Assembly: GCA_949524905.1 (NCBI GenBank) | Contig: CATINC010000004.1 | Span: forward strand, 115,840 to 179,839 | Origin: Opitutia bacterium UBA7350 | GTDB lineage: Bacteria > Verrucomicrobiota > Verrucomicrobiia > Opitutales > Coraliomargaritaceae | DNA: 64,000 bases | Reading direction: 5' to 3' | Part shown: positions 20,185 to 30,244 of the stretch, piece by piece | How positions within the stretch are numbered: the stretch's first letter is position 1 | How the letters are laid out: every line of letters begins with the position of its first letter | Program-made: the position numbers and the translations under genes | The notes under the pieces: model-generated | What the model saw: the letters and a program-made list of their open reading frames with translations, nothing else | The model's database searches: none | What the model was told of the DNA's origin: nothing

Positions 20185-21813
20185 ATGCTTTCTTTTGTGC
20201 TGATAAATAGAAGAGTTTTAAAAATTTTATTATACCTGCCGTTTGTGGCATTAGCATGCTGCACCAAACATCAAACAAATGTAGAACGAGGCAATTTAAA
20301 CGGCGAGCTCTATGTTGGAATTGGCGCTGAACCCGCAGCATTAGACCCGCATTTAACGACTGGACTGACCGAGTACTCTGTCATGCTTGCACTGCTTGAA
20401 GGCTTAACCACCCTACACCCAGAAACGATGGCGGTACAACCAGGAGTCGCTCGTTCATGGTCGGTATCTGAAGACGGCCTAAGTTACACCTTCAATTTCG
20501 ACCCCAATGCCCGCTGGTCAAACGGAGAGTCAGTCACCCCTCAAGATTTCATATTTTCTTTTAAACGAATACTATCACCGGAACTGGGTGCACCCTATGC
20601 ATATATGCTGTATCTTATGAGAGGAGCTGAAGCATATAATCGTGGCGAAATTAAGAATTTCGCCGCTGTTGGCGTGCGTGCGCCAGATAGTAAAACGCTG
20701 GTGATCGATTTAATTTCTCCCACCCCGTATTTCCTAAGTATGCTTTCTCATAATACTTGGTGGCCCGTTCACCCACCTACTATTTTGGCTCATGGATCGA
20801 TGACAGATCGGATCTCCAAATGGACAAAACCTGGCAACTTTGTTGGGAACGGCCCTTTCCTTATAAATCGCTGGCATCTGAATAACGGTATCCATGCCGT
20901 GCGTAATCCACACTACCGCGAGCATCCAAAGGTATCGCTTAACGGAATCCATTTTCTACCGATAGCAATACAAAGTGAGGAACGCGCCTTTCGGTCGGGT
21001 CACCTTCACATAACTAGCTCCGTCCCAATTCATCGTATTGACTGGTATAAGGCCAACCAACCGGAAAGCCTTCGTATCGATACCGCTTTAGGTGTTTATT
21101 ATTACATGCTTAATACTGAGCGTGGCCCCCTCCAAGACTCACGCGTGCGACAGGCACTTGCTTACTCGATTGATCGATCGAAATTAACAGAACACGTTCT
21201 AAAAGCAGGACAGGCCCCTGCTTTCCATTTTACACCACCCGGCACCGGAGGTTATCACGCCCGTACTCGCCTGCCGTTCGATCCTGCCTTAGCGCGTCAA
21301 AAACTGGCTCAAGCGGGATTTCCTGAGGGTAAAGGCTTCCCAAAGCTTCAACTGCTTTTTAATACCAGTGAGTCGCACCGAACCTTGGCCGTCGCTATTC
21401 AACAAATGTGGAAGAAAGAACTCGGTATCGAGATTGAACTGCATAACAAAGAATGGAAAGCCTACTTAGCGACACGGCAAAGTGGTGATTTTGACATACT
21501 TCGAGCGGCTTGGTATGGGGATTACGACGACCCAAATACCTTTCTCAGTCTCGGTGAAAGTCATAACGGAAATAATCATACCAACTGGCACAACCCACGT
21601 TATGATGCCCTCATTGCCGAAGCAGCTCGTGAGACAAATCTCCAAATCCGTCACGAATTATTCCAAGAAGCAGAAGATCTTCTCATCGATGCCCTGCCGG
21701 TGATCCCCATATACTTTTATGTTACCAGTCGCTTAATCGATTCTTCTGTTAAAGGGTGGTTCCCGAGCATTCTTGACAATCATCCTTACCAAGCTGTGAA
21801 TCTGGAAAATTAA
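20185..21813 (+). CDS. oppA: Peptide ABC transporter substrate-binding lipoprotein (OppA-like)
   Basis: Lipobox-like signal (FVALACC); GAEPAALDPHLTTGLTEYSVMLALLEGL, FDPNARWSNGESVTPQDFIFSFKRILSP, VRQALAYSIDR; followed by oppB and oppC. Confidence 0.9.
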   Translation: MLSFVLINRRVLKILLYLPFVALACCTKHQTNVERGNLNGELYVGIGAEPAALDPHLTTGLTEYSVMLALLEGLTTLHPETMAVQPGVARSWSVSEDGLSYTFNFDPNARWSNGESVTPQDFIFSFKRILSPELGAPYAYMLYLMRGAEAYNRGEIKNFAAVGVRAPDSKTLVIDLISPTPYFLSMLSHNTWWPVHPPTILAHGSMTDRISKWTKPGNFVGNGPFLINRWHLNNGIHAVRNPHYREHPKVSLNGIHFLPIAIQSEERAFRSGHLHITSSVPIHRIDWYKANQPESLRIDTALGVYYYMLNTERGPLQDSRVRQALAYSIDRSKLTEHVLKAGQAPAFHFTPPGTGGYHARTRLPFDPALARQKLAQAGFPEGKGFPKLQLLFNTSESHRTLAVAIQQMWKKELGIEIELHNKEWKAYLATRQSGDFDILRAAWYGDYDDPNTFLSLGESHNGNNHTNWHNPRYDALIAEAARETNLQIRHELFQEAEDLLIDALPVIPIYFYVTSRLIDSSVKGWFPSILDNHPYQAVNLEN

Positions 21814-21818
21814 GAAAA

Positions 21819-22736
21819 ATGTTTAGCCTTATTATAAGACGTTTCTTTCAGGCTATTCCTGCACTGTGGATTATTGCCAGTGCAACATTTGTGCTTTTGC
21901 GTCTTGCCCCAGGTGGTCCTTTCGATGCTGAAAAGACCGTATCGCCAGAAGTTAAACTTCAAATTGAAGCCCATTACGGCCTCGATCAAGCGCTTCATAC
22001 GCAATACCTTCAATATTTGAAAAATTTGGCCCAAGGTAAGCTTGGACCATCCTATCAATATGCTGGCTGGGATGTAGATGAAATCATCGCCCAGGCTTTT
22101 CCTGTTTCCCTTGAACTTGGAACATGGGCACTCCTGATCGCTCTTTCAATAGGTATTCCTCTTGGAGTACTCGCAGCGCTACGACATAACCAAGCTTCCG
22201 AGACTGCCTTGATGACGGTAGCCGCTATTGGTATCTGCCTCCCTTCCTTCGTACTGGGCCCCATCTTAGTTCTTAGCTTTGCGCTCACCTTGAATTGCTT
22301 TAATCCTCTTGGCTGGAGCTTTCCAAGCGACCGCGTTCTTCCAAGTATGACCCTAGGACTAATGTATGCTGCTTATATTGCCCGCCTCGCTCGCGGGGGA
22401 ATGCTTGAGGTACTACAAAATGATTGGATTCGCACAGCCCGAGCAAAAGGGCTCTCTTCCACCATGGTAGTATGGAGACACGCTATGCGTTCAGCTATGC
22501 AACCCGTTATCTCTTTTTTAGGACCCGCTGCGGCGGGCCTCATCAGTGGTTCATTTGTTGTTGAAACAATATTTTTTATTCCAGGCCTTGGACCTTTCTT
22601 TGTAAATGGCGCACTCAACCGAGACTATACTCTAGTTATGGGAACCGTTCTCTTTTACGCCGTCATAATCATAAGCTTTAATCTTATCGTCGATCTCATC
22701 CAGATGTGGCTGCAACCCCGCACTCGTCATGAATAA
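21819..22736 (+). CDS. oppB: Peptide ABC transporter permease (OppB-like)
   Basis: RLAPGGPFDAEK, GLDQ, IARLARGGMLEVLQNDWIRTARAKGLS, multiple TM segments. Confidence 0.92.
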   Translation: MFSLIIRRFFQAIPALWIIASATFVLLRLAPGGPFDAEKTVSPEVKLQIEAHYGLDQALHTQYLQYLKNLAQGKLGPSYQYAGWDVDEIIAQAFPVSLELGTWALLIALSIGIPLGVLAALRHNQASETALMTVAAIGICLPSFVLGPILVLSFALTLNCFNPLGWSFPSDRVLPSMTLGLMYAAYIARLARGGMLEVLQNDWIRTARAKGLSSTMVVWRHAMRSAMQPVISFLGPAAAGLISGSFVVETIFFIPGLGPFFVNGALNRDYTLVMGTVLFYAVIIISFNLIVDLIQMWLQPRTRHE

Positions 22737-23619
22737 GGAACGACGAGAAAAGCAAACCCTGCAATGCGCAGGACAATCCCTTGAGCGAAAAGCATGGAAG
22801 CGTCTCTGCCGAAATAGCATGGCTCGAATTGGTGGCGTTCTTTTCCTTCTTATATTGCTTGCCTGTTTAATCGGCCCTTTTATCAGCGATCAAGATTATG
22901 CCACCCAGGACTTAATACGTGGCGCCAATCCCCCCTCCTTGGAGAATTGGCTTGGTACTGACGAACTCGGACGCGACCTGCTTGAACGTGTGCTGACCGG
23001 CGGACGCATCTCTATAGGAGTCGCCTTTGCTGCGACTCTAGTAGCTCTCCTAATTGGAGTTAGTTATGGAGCTATTGCAGGTTATTGCGGAAAGCAAATT
23101 GACGTAATGATGATGCGTTTCGTAGATGTAGTTTACGCACTTCCTTTTACCATGTTAGTAGTTGTCCTAACGGTAACTTTTGATCAAAAGAGCATCTTCC
23201 TGATTTTTTTAGCAATAGGAGCAGTTGAATGGCTGACGATGGCACGAATTGTTAGAGGACAAGCAAGAAACTTGCGCACCTTGAGTTATATAGAAGCGGC
23301 AAGAGCAACGGGCCTCAGTCATTGGCGAATTCTTCGATACCATATACTGCCTAATTTACTCGGCGTAGTTATAGTGTACGGAACCCTTACCATTCCAGCA
23401 GTCATTATGCTAGAATCAATCCTAAGTTTTCTAGGCTTAGGGGTACAGCCACCAGCCAGCTCATGGGGTACTTTGATTAATGAAGGAGCGGACAAGCTCG
23501 ACATTTACCCTTGGCTACTGATCGGCCCAGTGATGTTTTTCTCTCTGACAATATTTGCCCTGAATTTCCTAGGCGACGGCTTGCGCGATGCTCTCGATCC
23601 ACGCGAAAAAGATTTGTAA
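22729..23619 (+). CDS. oppC: Peptide ABC transporter permease (OppC-like)
   Basis: WLGTDELGRDLLERVLTGGRISI, YIEAARATGLSHWRILRYHILPN, ESILSFLGLGVQPPASSWG. Confidence 0.92.
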   Translation: MNKERREKQTLQCAGQSLERKAWKRLCRNSMARIGGVLFLLILLACLIGPFISDQDYATQDLIRGANPPSLENWLGTDELGRDLLERVLTGGRISIGVAFAATLVALLIGVSYGAIAGYCGKQIDVMMMRFVDVVYALPFTMLVVVLTVTFDQKSIFLIFLAIGAVEWLTMARIVRGQARNLRTLSYIEAARATGLSHWRILRYHILPNLLGVVIVYGTLTIPAVIMLESILSFLGLGVQPPASSWGTLINEGADKLDIYPWLLIGPVMFFSLTIFALNFLGDGLRDALDPREKDL

Positions 23620-23620
23620 T

Positions 23621-25492
23621 TTAGCCTGGAACCGAGGGTCTATATTCTGGCAGCAGCGCCTGCATTAAAGTTTTAGTTTCTTTGGAATCACCCGTCTCCA
23701 AATGTTCACGGATACGTGTTTCTATTTCTGCGCTTGTGATCATACTTTCCTTGTTGCCAACAAAACGCATGATCCGCCGATGGTTTGTAGCATGCAGCGT
23801 TTCGTTTAAATCCTGGACTTCCTCATATTGTTTTTCTCCTGGGCGCAACCCAATAAATTCTATCTCAATATCCTCACCCTCACGTAGACCGGCTAATTCA
23901 ATCATCTTTCGAGCTACTTTTAGTATTTTAATAGGTTCACCCATATCCAATACGAAAATTTCCCCACCTCTTCCTTGACTGGCGCTTTGGAGCACCAATC
24001 CAACGGCCTCTTCAACGGTCATAAAGAAGCGAGTTACCTCTGGGTCGGTGACGGTAAGCGGGCCACCCTTTGCAAGTTGCTGGCGAAAGATCGGAACAAC
24101 ACTCCCGGATGAACCCAGCACATTGCCAAATCTTACGGAAATAAAACGTGTTTGGTTTTCTGCCAGTTCCTGCTGTGACAGTAATGCAAGCTCCGCTAGT
24201 CGCTTGCTTGCACCCATGACACTTGTAGGATTAATCGCCTTGTCCGTAGAAATTAAAATAAAGTGCTCTACTTTCAGACGTGAAGTCATTTGCGCTAATT
24301 TAAGCGTACCCAAAGTGTTATTTTTAAGAGCTTCTTCTGGTTGATCCTCCATTAGATTCACGTGCTTATGCGCTGCCGCATGAAATACAACGTCTGGCCG
24401 AAAGTCCTCCATAGTTCGCTCTAAGCTACGGCTATCACAGATATCTAACACTTTAGTGTATATATTTTGTGGAAGCTCTGGTGGGTCTGAAATTTGTTGC
24501 CTCAAATTAAAAATAGCTAATTCCGACTGATCTATACAAAGTAAAGATGAAGGATTTCGCCTTATAACTTGAAGCACTAACTCTAAGCCTATACTACCCC
24601 CTGCGCCCGTAATTAAAACCCGTTTACCTTTCAGTAAAAATTTAATTTGTGCGTCATTTAGATCAATTGATTCTCTACCCAATAAATCTTCAAGCTCTAT
24701 CGGACGCAACTGTGAGATCTCGGCCCTCCCGCTTACAAGGTCGGTAAGCGCAGGCACACGATCCACTTTTAAACCTGCCTGCTGCGCTAACTCATTTACC
24801 TCTTGGATTCGCTTCATAGGCGCCGATGGGAAGGCAACTACTACCTTGCTTGCTTTATGTTTTTTGGCTACTTCCTGTAAATCTTCTATCGTTCCGTATA
24901 CCATGATACCATGAACGTAGCGTCCTACTTTTTTAGGATCGTCGTCTAAAAATGCAACTGGGCGCATCCCCAATCTTTGTTTGCTCATTAAATCAGACGC
25001 TAAGCCTGCCCCAACCTCTCCAGCACCAATAATAATTACAAGTTCTACATTATCAAACTGCAACCAATCAGCTAAACTTTTACTAGCCCTCAGGCGAAAA
25101 GCCAACCGGAAAGCCGTAAGGGTTAAAAAAGACAGTTGCAAATCTGAAAGAATGACTGAGCGCGGTGCCATCTCTTTTCCACCTGTCATATACCAAGTAA
25201 TGACAAATACCAAAGAGGAAAGCGAGAGGACTACCAAAAGATTTAATGCATCTGACAAGCGAAAATGAGCCAATACCGACTCGAATTGTCCAAAGAGAAG
25301 CAGTAAGGCCAATTTTAAAAATAGCACCCACCAGAGGGTCTCTAAACGGATTGATTTATATAAGTCCGTAACCGAAAAATCAAAGCGGATTTCGAAAGCG
25401 ATCCAATAACTTAAGGTCAGTATAAGTGAATACGCCAACAAAAGACCCAATGTAGTCAGATTAAAAAATCGAGGTATTAAAATTTTTTTCAT
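23621..25492 (-). CDS. CapD/WbpM-type nucleoside-diphosphate sugar epimerase/dehydratase
   Basis: N-terminal TM region, GAGEVGAGLASDLM, ITGAGGSIGLELVLQVI, HAAAHKHVNLMEDQPEEALKNN, STDKAINPTSVMGASKRLAE, FGNVLGSSGSVVPIF. Confidence 0.93.
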   Translation of the reverse strand: MKKILIPRFFNLTTLGLLLAYSLILTLSYWIAFEIRFDFSVTDLYKSIRLETLWWVLFLKLALLLLFGQFESVLAHFRLSDALNLLVVLSLSSLVFVITWYMTGGKEMAPRSVILSDLQLSFLTLTAFRLAFRLRASKSLADWLQFDNVELVIIIGAGEVGAGLASDLMSKQRLGMRPVAFLDDDPKKVGRYVHGIMVYGTIEDLQEVAKKHKASKVVVAFPSAPMKRIQEVNELAQQAGLKVDRVPALTDLVSGRAEISQLRPIELEDLLGRESIDLNDAQIKFLLKGKRVLITGAGGSIGLELVLQVIRRNPSSLLCIDQSELAIFNLRQQISDPPELPQNIYTKVLDICDSRSLERTMEDFRPDVVFHAAAHKHVNLMEDQPEEALKNNTLGTLKLAQMTSRLKVEHFILISTDKAINPTSVMGASKRLAELALLSQQELAENQTRFISVRFGNVLGSSGSVVPIFRQQLAKGGPLTVTDPEVTRFFMTVEEAVGLVLQSASQGRGGEIFVLDMGEPIKILKVARKMIELAGLREGEDIEIEFIGLRPGEKQYEEVQDLNETLHATNHRRIMRFVGNKESMITSAEIETRIREHLETGDSKETKTLMQALLPEYRPSVPG

Positions 25493-25507
25493 TCAAGTAA
25501 AATAATT

Positions 25508-26623
25508 CTAAAAACACCCACGTACTCCCTGAATAACACGTAGACGCTCTGCTTCCGTAAGCGAGGATCCGCTTGGTAAACATATGCCATTAAGGAAAAG
25601 CGTTTCTTCGACCCTCTTGCCAAAATAGCGAATGCCCTTAAAAACAGGTTGAAGATGTAAAGGCTTCCACAAAGGTCTCAGCTCAATGTCTTCATTTTCC
25701 ATTTTATCAACCACAGCAGCAACGTTTGTTTTTTCCGATTCAAATGTTAAACAGGTGAGCCAATAGTTTACCGCATTAGAGTCAGCTAATGGCATAAAAG
25801 TCACCCCTGGCAATTTTTCTAGTGCTTCTCGGTAGGCCTCGTAATGCCCCTTGCGAATTTCAATACGTTTTTTAAGATCTCCTAACTGATTGCGCCCAAG
25901 AGCCGCTAATACATTACTCATACGATAGTTGTACCCAATTCTCTGATGCTCATAATGCACTACAGGTTCACGGGCTTGCATAGAAAGTGATCGAGCAAAT
26001 TCGACTGAAATCTTATTATTTGAGAGCAACATCCCACCCGCAGAAGTTGTGATTATCTTATTTCCATTAAATGAGAAAAAAGAAAAATCACCAAATGAAC
26101 CTGCCGGACGTCCTTTGTAAGATGCACCCAACGCCTCTGCAGCATCCTCAATAAGCGGTATCCCGTATTCAGCGCAAAGTTCTTCAATCTTATTCATCTC
26201 AGCACACTGTCCGTACAACTGCACCACAATGACTGCCTTTGGCTTCGTACCCTCTGCCGAAAGTGTTTCCAATGCCTCTTTTAAAGCTTCAGCGTCCATG
26301 TTCCAAGTACGATGCTCGCTACCGATAAAAACCGGCGTAGCGCCACAATAGACAATCGGGTTAGCGCTCGCTGCAAAAGTAAAGCTGGAGCACAAAACAA
26401 TGTCACCCTCACCCACTCCGATCACCTCTAAGGCCAAATGCAAAGCAGCCGTTCCGGAATTGACCGCTAGAGCAGACTCTCGGTTTACTAACTGGCAGAT
26501 CTTTGATTCAAACAAAGCCAATTCTGGTCCAACTGGTGCCACCCAATTAGATGCCAGCGCCGAGCCAACGGCCGCATGGTCGGACTGCCTTAAATCTGGG
26601 GGTGATAAATAAATTCGAGACAT
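25508..26623 (-). CDS. DegT/DnrJ/EryC1/StrS-family aminotransferase (nucleotide-sugar PLP aminotransferase)
   Basis: MSRIYLSPPDL, ALAVNSGTAALHLAL, FTFAASANPIVYCGATPVF, IEDAAEALGASYKGRPAGSFGDFSFFSFNGNKIITTSAGGM. Confidence 0.92.
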   Translation of the reverse strand: MSRIYLSPPDLRQSDHAAVGSALASNWVAPVGPELALFESKICQLVNRESALAVNSGTAALHLALEVIGVGEGDIVLCSSFTFAASANPIVYCGATPVFIGSEHRTWNMDAEALKEALETLSAEGTKPKAVIVVQLYGQCAEMNKIEELCAEYGIPLIEDAAEALGASYKGRPAGSFGDFSFFSFNGNKIITTSAGGMLLSNNKISVEFARSLSMQAREPVVHYEHQRIGYNYRMSNVLAALGRNQLGDLKKRIEIRKGHYEAYREALEKLPGVTFMPLADSNAVNYWLTCLTFESEKTNVAAVVDKMENEDIELRPLWKPLHLQPVFKGIRYFGKRVEETLFLNGICLPSGSSLTEAERLRVIQGVRGCF

Positions 26624-26731
26624 GGTCTCATGTTTATCAAGTCTGCCCACTTGACCACCTTTTTCTTTTATTCAGTAAAAATTCAATCCTTCCTGATTGA
26701 CTTTTATAAAAGTGTATCATCTATTAAAAAA

Positions 26732-26831
26732 TCCTTGGGGGTGACTTGGTATAAGTCTGAGATAGCCATTTGCGCAAGCACAGAGCAATCCCTTTGAACC
26801 TGATCCGGCTGAAACCGGCGTAGGGAAAGGA
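26732..26831 (+). promoter_or_regulatory. TPP (thiamine pyrophosphate) riboswitch aptamer
   Basis: THI-element core: TCCTTGGGGGTG...GTCTGAGATAG...ATCCCTTTGAACCTGATCCGGCTGAAACCGGCGTAGGGAAAGGA; terminal TCCTT/AAGGA can form P1. Confidence 0.94.
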
Positions 26832-26910
26832 TAGCGTGCAAAGTTGCTCGCGATTCGCTCCATATGCTAGGGCAACCGGATCTCAACTGATTATTACAAC
26901 TGAGATCTAA

Positions 26911-29028
26911 ATGAAACTATCATTGCCCTACATTTTTTGCTTAATGCTCACAAGCGCTGCTTTTGCTAAAGAAATTTCAACCAGCGAGGAACTCGTCCAC
27001 GTACTTCCTGAGATGCTTGTGACTTCAAGCCTCTGGAAAGAGGATCTTTCTAGCATAACTGCTAGTGCTACCCTTATTAACATCACTGAATTAAAAATGG
27101 GAGGCAACCATCACTTCCAGAATTTAACTGATACTATCCCCAATCTTACCACCACGGGCGGCTCCTCTCGACCACGTTATTTCCAAATCAGAGGCATCGG
27201 TGAAAATTCCCAATTTGAAGGCGAAACACCGGATTCTTCTGTCCGTTTTATGGTCGATGACCAGGATTTCACTGGGCTCGGGACGATTGGCAATCTTTTT
27301 GATCTTCGACAAGTAGAAGTCCTCCGTGGACCTCAGGCAGGTGCTTTTGGGGTTAATGCGGCAGGTGGCATCATCAAACTTGTCAGCAATGATCCCACGC
27401 CCTACTGGACAGGTTTAGCAGAGACTTCCTTTGGCGAAGATAATCTCTTTGGCGGAGGTTTTGCAATAGGCGGCCCCTTAATAGATCACAGTCCCGAGAT
27501 ACTCAGCTTTCGCCTGTCACTGTACCAACAAAGTAGCGATGGCTTTCGGGTAAACAAATTCCTTAACCGAAACGACACCAATGAGCGTAACGAGTCTAAT
27601 GCTCGTTTAAAAATACGCTGGAAACCCACTGAACATTGGACTTGGGATACCAGCCTTTTCTACGCGAATATAGATAATGGCTATGATGCTTTTGCCCTTA
27701 GCAATCATAATATAGAAACTTACTCGGACGAGCCAGGCCGAGATGAACAAGAAAGCATTGGGACCAGCCTACGTGGAACGTATTATGGCCTCGATCAGAT
27801 CGAACTTAGTTCTATCAGCCAATTTAATTCAAATGATTCAACTTACAGTTTCGATGCTGACTGGGGTGCTGGCTATACTGACGCTAGTGGAACCGACTCC
27901 GAAAGTGGTTTTTTTGGTTTCCTAAATCTCGATCGCGATCGCGATGTCAAATCTCAGGAATTCCGGATCGATTCAGCGAAAAAAAAGGCTGCTTGGGGTT
28001 TTATCGACCGATGGACTACTGGGATTTACTACCATGAACTCAATGAGTTTAGCGACCTAGACTACCGCGATGAATCTGCTAGCGGTGCTGCCACCTCTGC
28101 ATATAAAACAGAGAATGTAGCCTTATTTGGACAGTTAGCTCATGATCTAAGCGAGAGGTCACGTTTTGTTTTAGGCCTGCGCTATGAGCACCACAAGGTC
28201 GATTTTATTTCGAATGTTACAGAAGATTACTTCGGCACACTTGTAGCGGGTCTTAGCTCCTCCGGTAATAACGATGACCTGTGGGGAGGTGTGTTTACCT
28301 TCGAACATAATTTCAACGAAACACAAACCATTTTCACAAATATTACGCTTGGTTACAAAGCAGGCGGAGCTAACAGCAGTGCTTTCATTGTTTCCGGAGA
28401 CCCCCTTACCTATGAAAAAGAAAAACTTTGGAACTACGAGGTAGGTCTCCACAGTGCATGGTTAAACGAGAAACTCACATCTAAGGTGACGATTTTTTAC
28501 CTTGATAGAGAGGATGCTCAACTGCGCGACTCCTCTGGCGCTGGAGGATTCTTTCGTTACTTCACTTCTAACAGAGGCGATGCTCGGCATTATGGATTAG
28601 AGGCAGAAGCCAATTGGTATGCGCACCAGAACTGGACCTTTTCAGCTAACCTAGGTCTATTAGACGCAAAACTAGACCTTAGCGGGGAAGAACTTGCTAA
28701 TGCTCCCAGTTACACCTTTCAAGCCAGCGCTAATTTCAATCTTGAAAATGGTTTTTTCGCTAAGCTTGAATGTGCTGGCAGTGACGCCTATCACGAATCC
28801 AATAGCCACAAGGAAAAGCGTAGCTCCTACACTGTTTTTAATAGTGAAATCGGATATCGTCACAACAACTGGAAGCTAAGCTTTTGGGGACGCAATCTCT
28901 TTGATAGACAATTTGAAAACCGAGTCTTCTTTTTTGATAATTACGACCCAAATGGTGGCGGCATTCAGCGCTACGAGTCCCCGGCTGACCCGCAGCAATT
29001 TGGCGCTACCTTTAACTACACTTGGTAG
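26911..29028 (+). CDS. TonB-dependent outer-membrane receptor (candidate thiamine/thiamine-derivative receptor)
   Basis: Signal peptide, TonB-box-like LPEMLVTSS, plug motif [30 protein letters not shown]-terminal aromatic residues; TPP riboswitch upstream. Confidence 0.9.
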   Translation: MKLSLPYIFCLMLTSAAFAKEISTSEELVHVLPEMLVTSSLWKEDLSSITASATLINITELKMGGNHHFQNLTDTIPNLTTTGGSSRPRYFQIRGIGENSQFEGETPDSSVRFMVDDQDFTGLGTIGNLFDLRQVEVLRGPQAGAFGVNAAGGIIKLVSNDPTPYWTGLAETSFGEDNLFGGGFAIGGPLIDHSPEILSFRLSLYQQSSDGFRVNKFLNRNDTNERNESNARLKIRWKPTEHWTWDTSLFYANIDNGYDAFALSNHNIETYSDEPGRDEQESIGTSLRGTYYGLDQIELSSISQFNSNDSTYSFDADWGAGYTDASGTDSESGFFGFLNLDRDRDVKSQEFRIDSAKKKAAWGFIDRWTTGIYYHELNEFSDLDYRDESASGAATSAYKTENVALFGQLAHDLSERSRFVLGLRYEHHKVDFISNVTEDYFGTLVAGLSSSGNNDDLWGGVFTFEHNFNETQTIFTNITLGYKAGGANSSAFIVSGDPLTYEKEKLWNYEVGLHSAWLNEKLTSKVTIFYLDREDAQLRDSSGAGGFFRYFTSNRGDARHYGLEAEANWYAHQNWTFSANLGLLDAKLDLSGEELANAPSYTFQASANFNLENGFFAKLECAGSDAYHESNSHKEKRSSYTVFNSEIGYRHNNWKLSFWGRNLFDRQFENRVFFFDNYDPNGGGIQRYESPADPQQFGATFNYTW

Positions 29029-29608
29029 GTTCCTTCAAAACATTGACGCGGTAAAATAAGATACCAACCAGCGCAAGTGCATGACTGATTTTATTTTCAG
29101 CCACCCATTGCATGACTTCTTTTTCTGAGAGTGTGCGGATTTCCATTTCTTCGTGTTCGTCCCAGTCTAATCCCGATTGTGAGAGCTGGCATCTATCTGC
29201 AAAGACTATTTGGCACCTGTTATTAAGGATCGCTGGATTCGGACTGCATGCGCCAATCAGAATACCCTTCTCCGTAACGTAGCCCGTTTCTTCCTTCAGT
29301 TCCCTTAAACCCGCTTGTATCGGATCTTCGCCTGCGTCGATTATCCCACCTGGTAATTCCCAAGACAAAGCATTCAAACCACAACGAAATTGACGCACCA
29401 GGATGAAATCACCCTCTATGGTGCGCGCCACCACAATTACCCAATCACGAGAATTTAAATAATAAAAGTCATCTTCTTTGCCATTGCGAGGATGACGATA
29501 ACGACGCGTTCGTAATTCCCAGACTCGACATGAGAAATTTAATTCATCACTCAAGATCTCCCAGATGGGTGGCTCGTCATTTTGGCTATATGCAGCAAAG
29601 TCACTCAT
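29012..29608 (-). CDS. NUDIX hydrolase (ADP-ribose pyrophosphatase-like)
   Basis: NUDIX box [25 protein letters not shown]. Confidence 0.92.
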   Translation of the reverse strand: MSDFAAYSQNDEPPIWEILSDELNFSCRVWELRTRRYRHPRNGKEDDFYYLNSRDWVIVVARTIEGDFILVRQFRCGLNALSWELPGGIIDAGEDPIQAGLRELKEETGYVTEKGILIGACSPNPAILNNRCQIVFADRCQLSQSGLDWDEHEEMEIRTLSEKEVMQWVAENKISHALALVGILFYRVNVLKEPTKCS

Positions 29609-30165
29609 TACTCGTTTGGTATAATTATTGTTTGGCCGATACGCAAACGGCGTGGATCTACACCTGGATTGGCATCGAGTAGCAATTTTAATTTTACTCC
29701 GCTTTTTGTCGCTATTCCCGAAAAGGTATCACCCGATTGAATAACATATCCACCGTCAACAGTGGGCAGAGTTGCTCGCCCTTTGGCAATATTCTCTGCA
29801 CTTGGACTTACGCCTAAAACTCCCGTAGCCAAGCCCTCCTTAAGCTGATTAAACTCCTCAGACAAATCCTTAATATGCTGGTCACGTTGTTTTCCGTATG
29901 CCCGAAGACGGGAAACTGCAGCTTTAAGTGCTTCTTTTTCCTCTGAGATATTTTCTACTTCAGTCTTAGTAAGCGCCAATTCCAAGACTGATTCGCTCAA
30001 GCTGTTCTCCTGTGAATCTAATACAAATTGAAATGAGTTCTTCGCGCTTAGACCAAAATAAAATCCGGCTCCGCCAAGTACGACACCAAGCACTGCCAGT
30101 GCAAGTGCTAGCATGCTAGTATTGGAATTTTTTTGATTTTCGTCCATAAGCAAAAAACTAGTCAC
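29608..30165 (-). CDS. LysM-domain membrane-anchored protein
   Basis: N-terminal TM, coiled-coil-like segment, C-terminal [44 protein letters not shown]. Confidence 0.87.
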   Translation of the reverse strand: MTSFLLMDENQKNSNTSMLALALAVLGVVLGGAGFYFGLSAKNSFQFVLDSQENSLSESVLELALTKTEVENISEEKEALKAAVSRLRAYGKQRDQHIKDLSEEFNQLKEGLATGVLGVSPSAENIAKGRATLPTVDGGYVIQSGDTFSGIATKSGVKLKLLLDANPGVDPRRLRIGQTIIIPNE

Positions 30166-30244
30166 CTTTTAGATACTGGCAAGAGCTCATCTAAGGACAC
30201 ACCAAGAGTTGCCTTTGTGCTTTTATAGTGTGTAACGTCGTATT

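Noticed and set aside
23621-26623. CapD-like dehydratase plus DegT aminotransferase considered as a glycan island
   Set aside because: Only two genes with no glycosyltransferases or polymerases adjacent; probably a diamino-sugar precursor pair and not a full locus.
26704-26886. Minus-strand 60-aa ORF
   Set aside because: It is antisense to the TPP riboswitch, which explains the conservation-like sequence.
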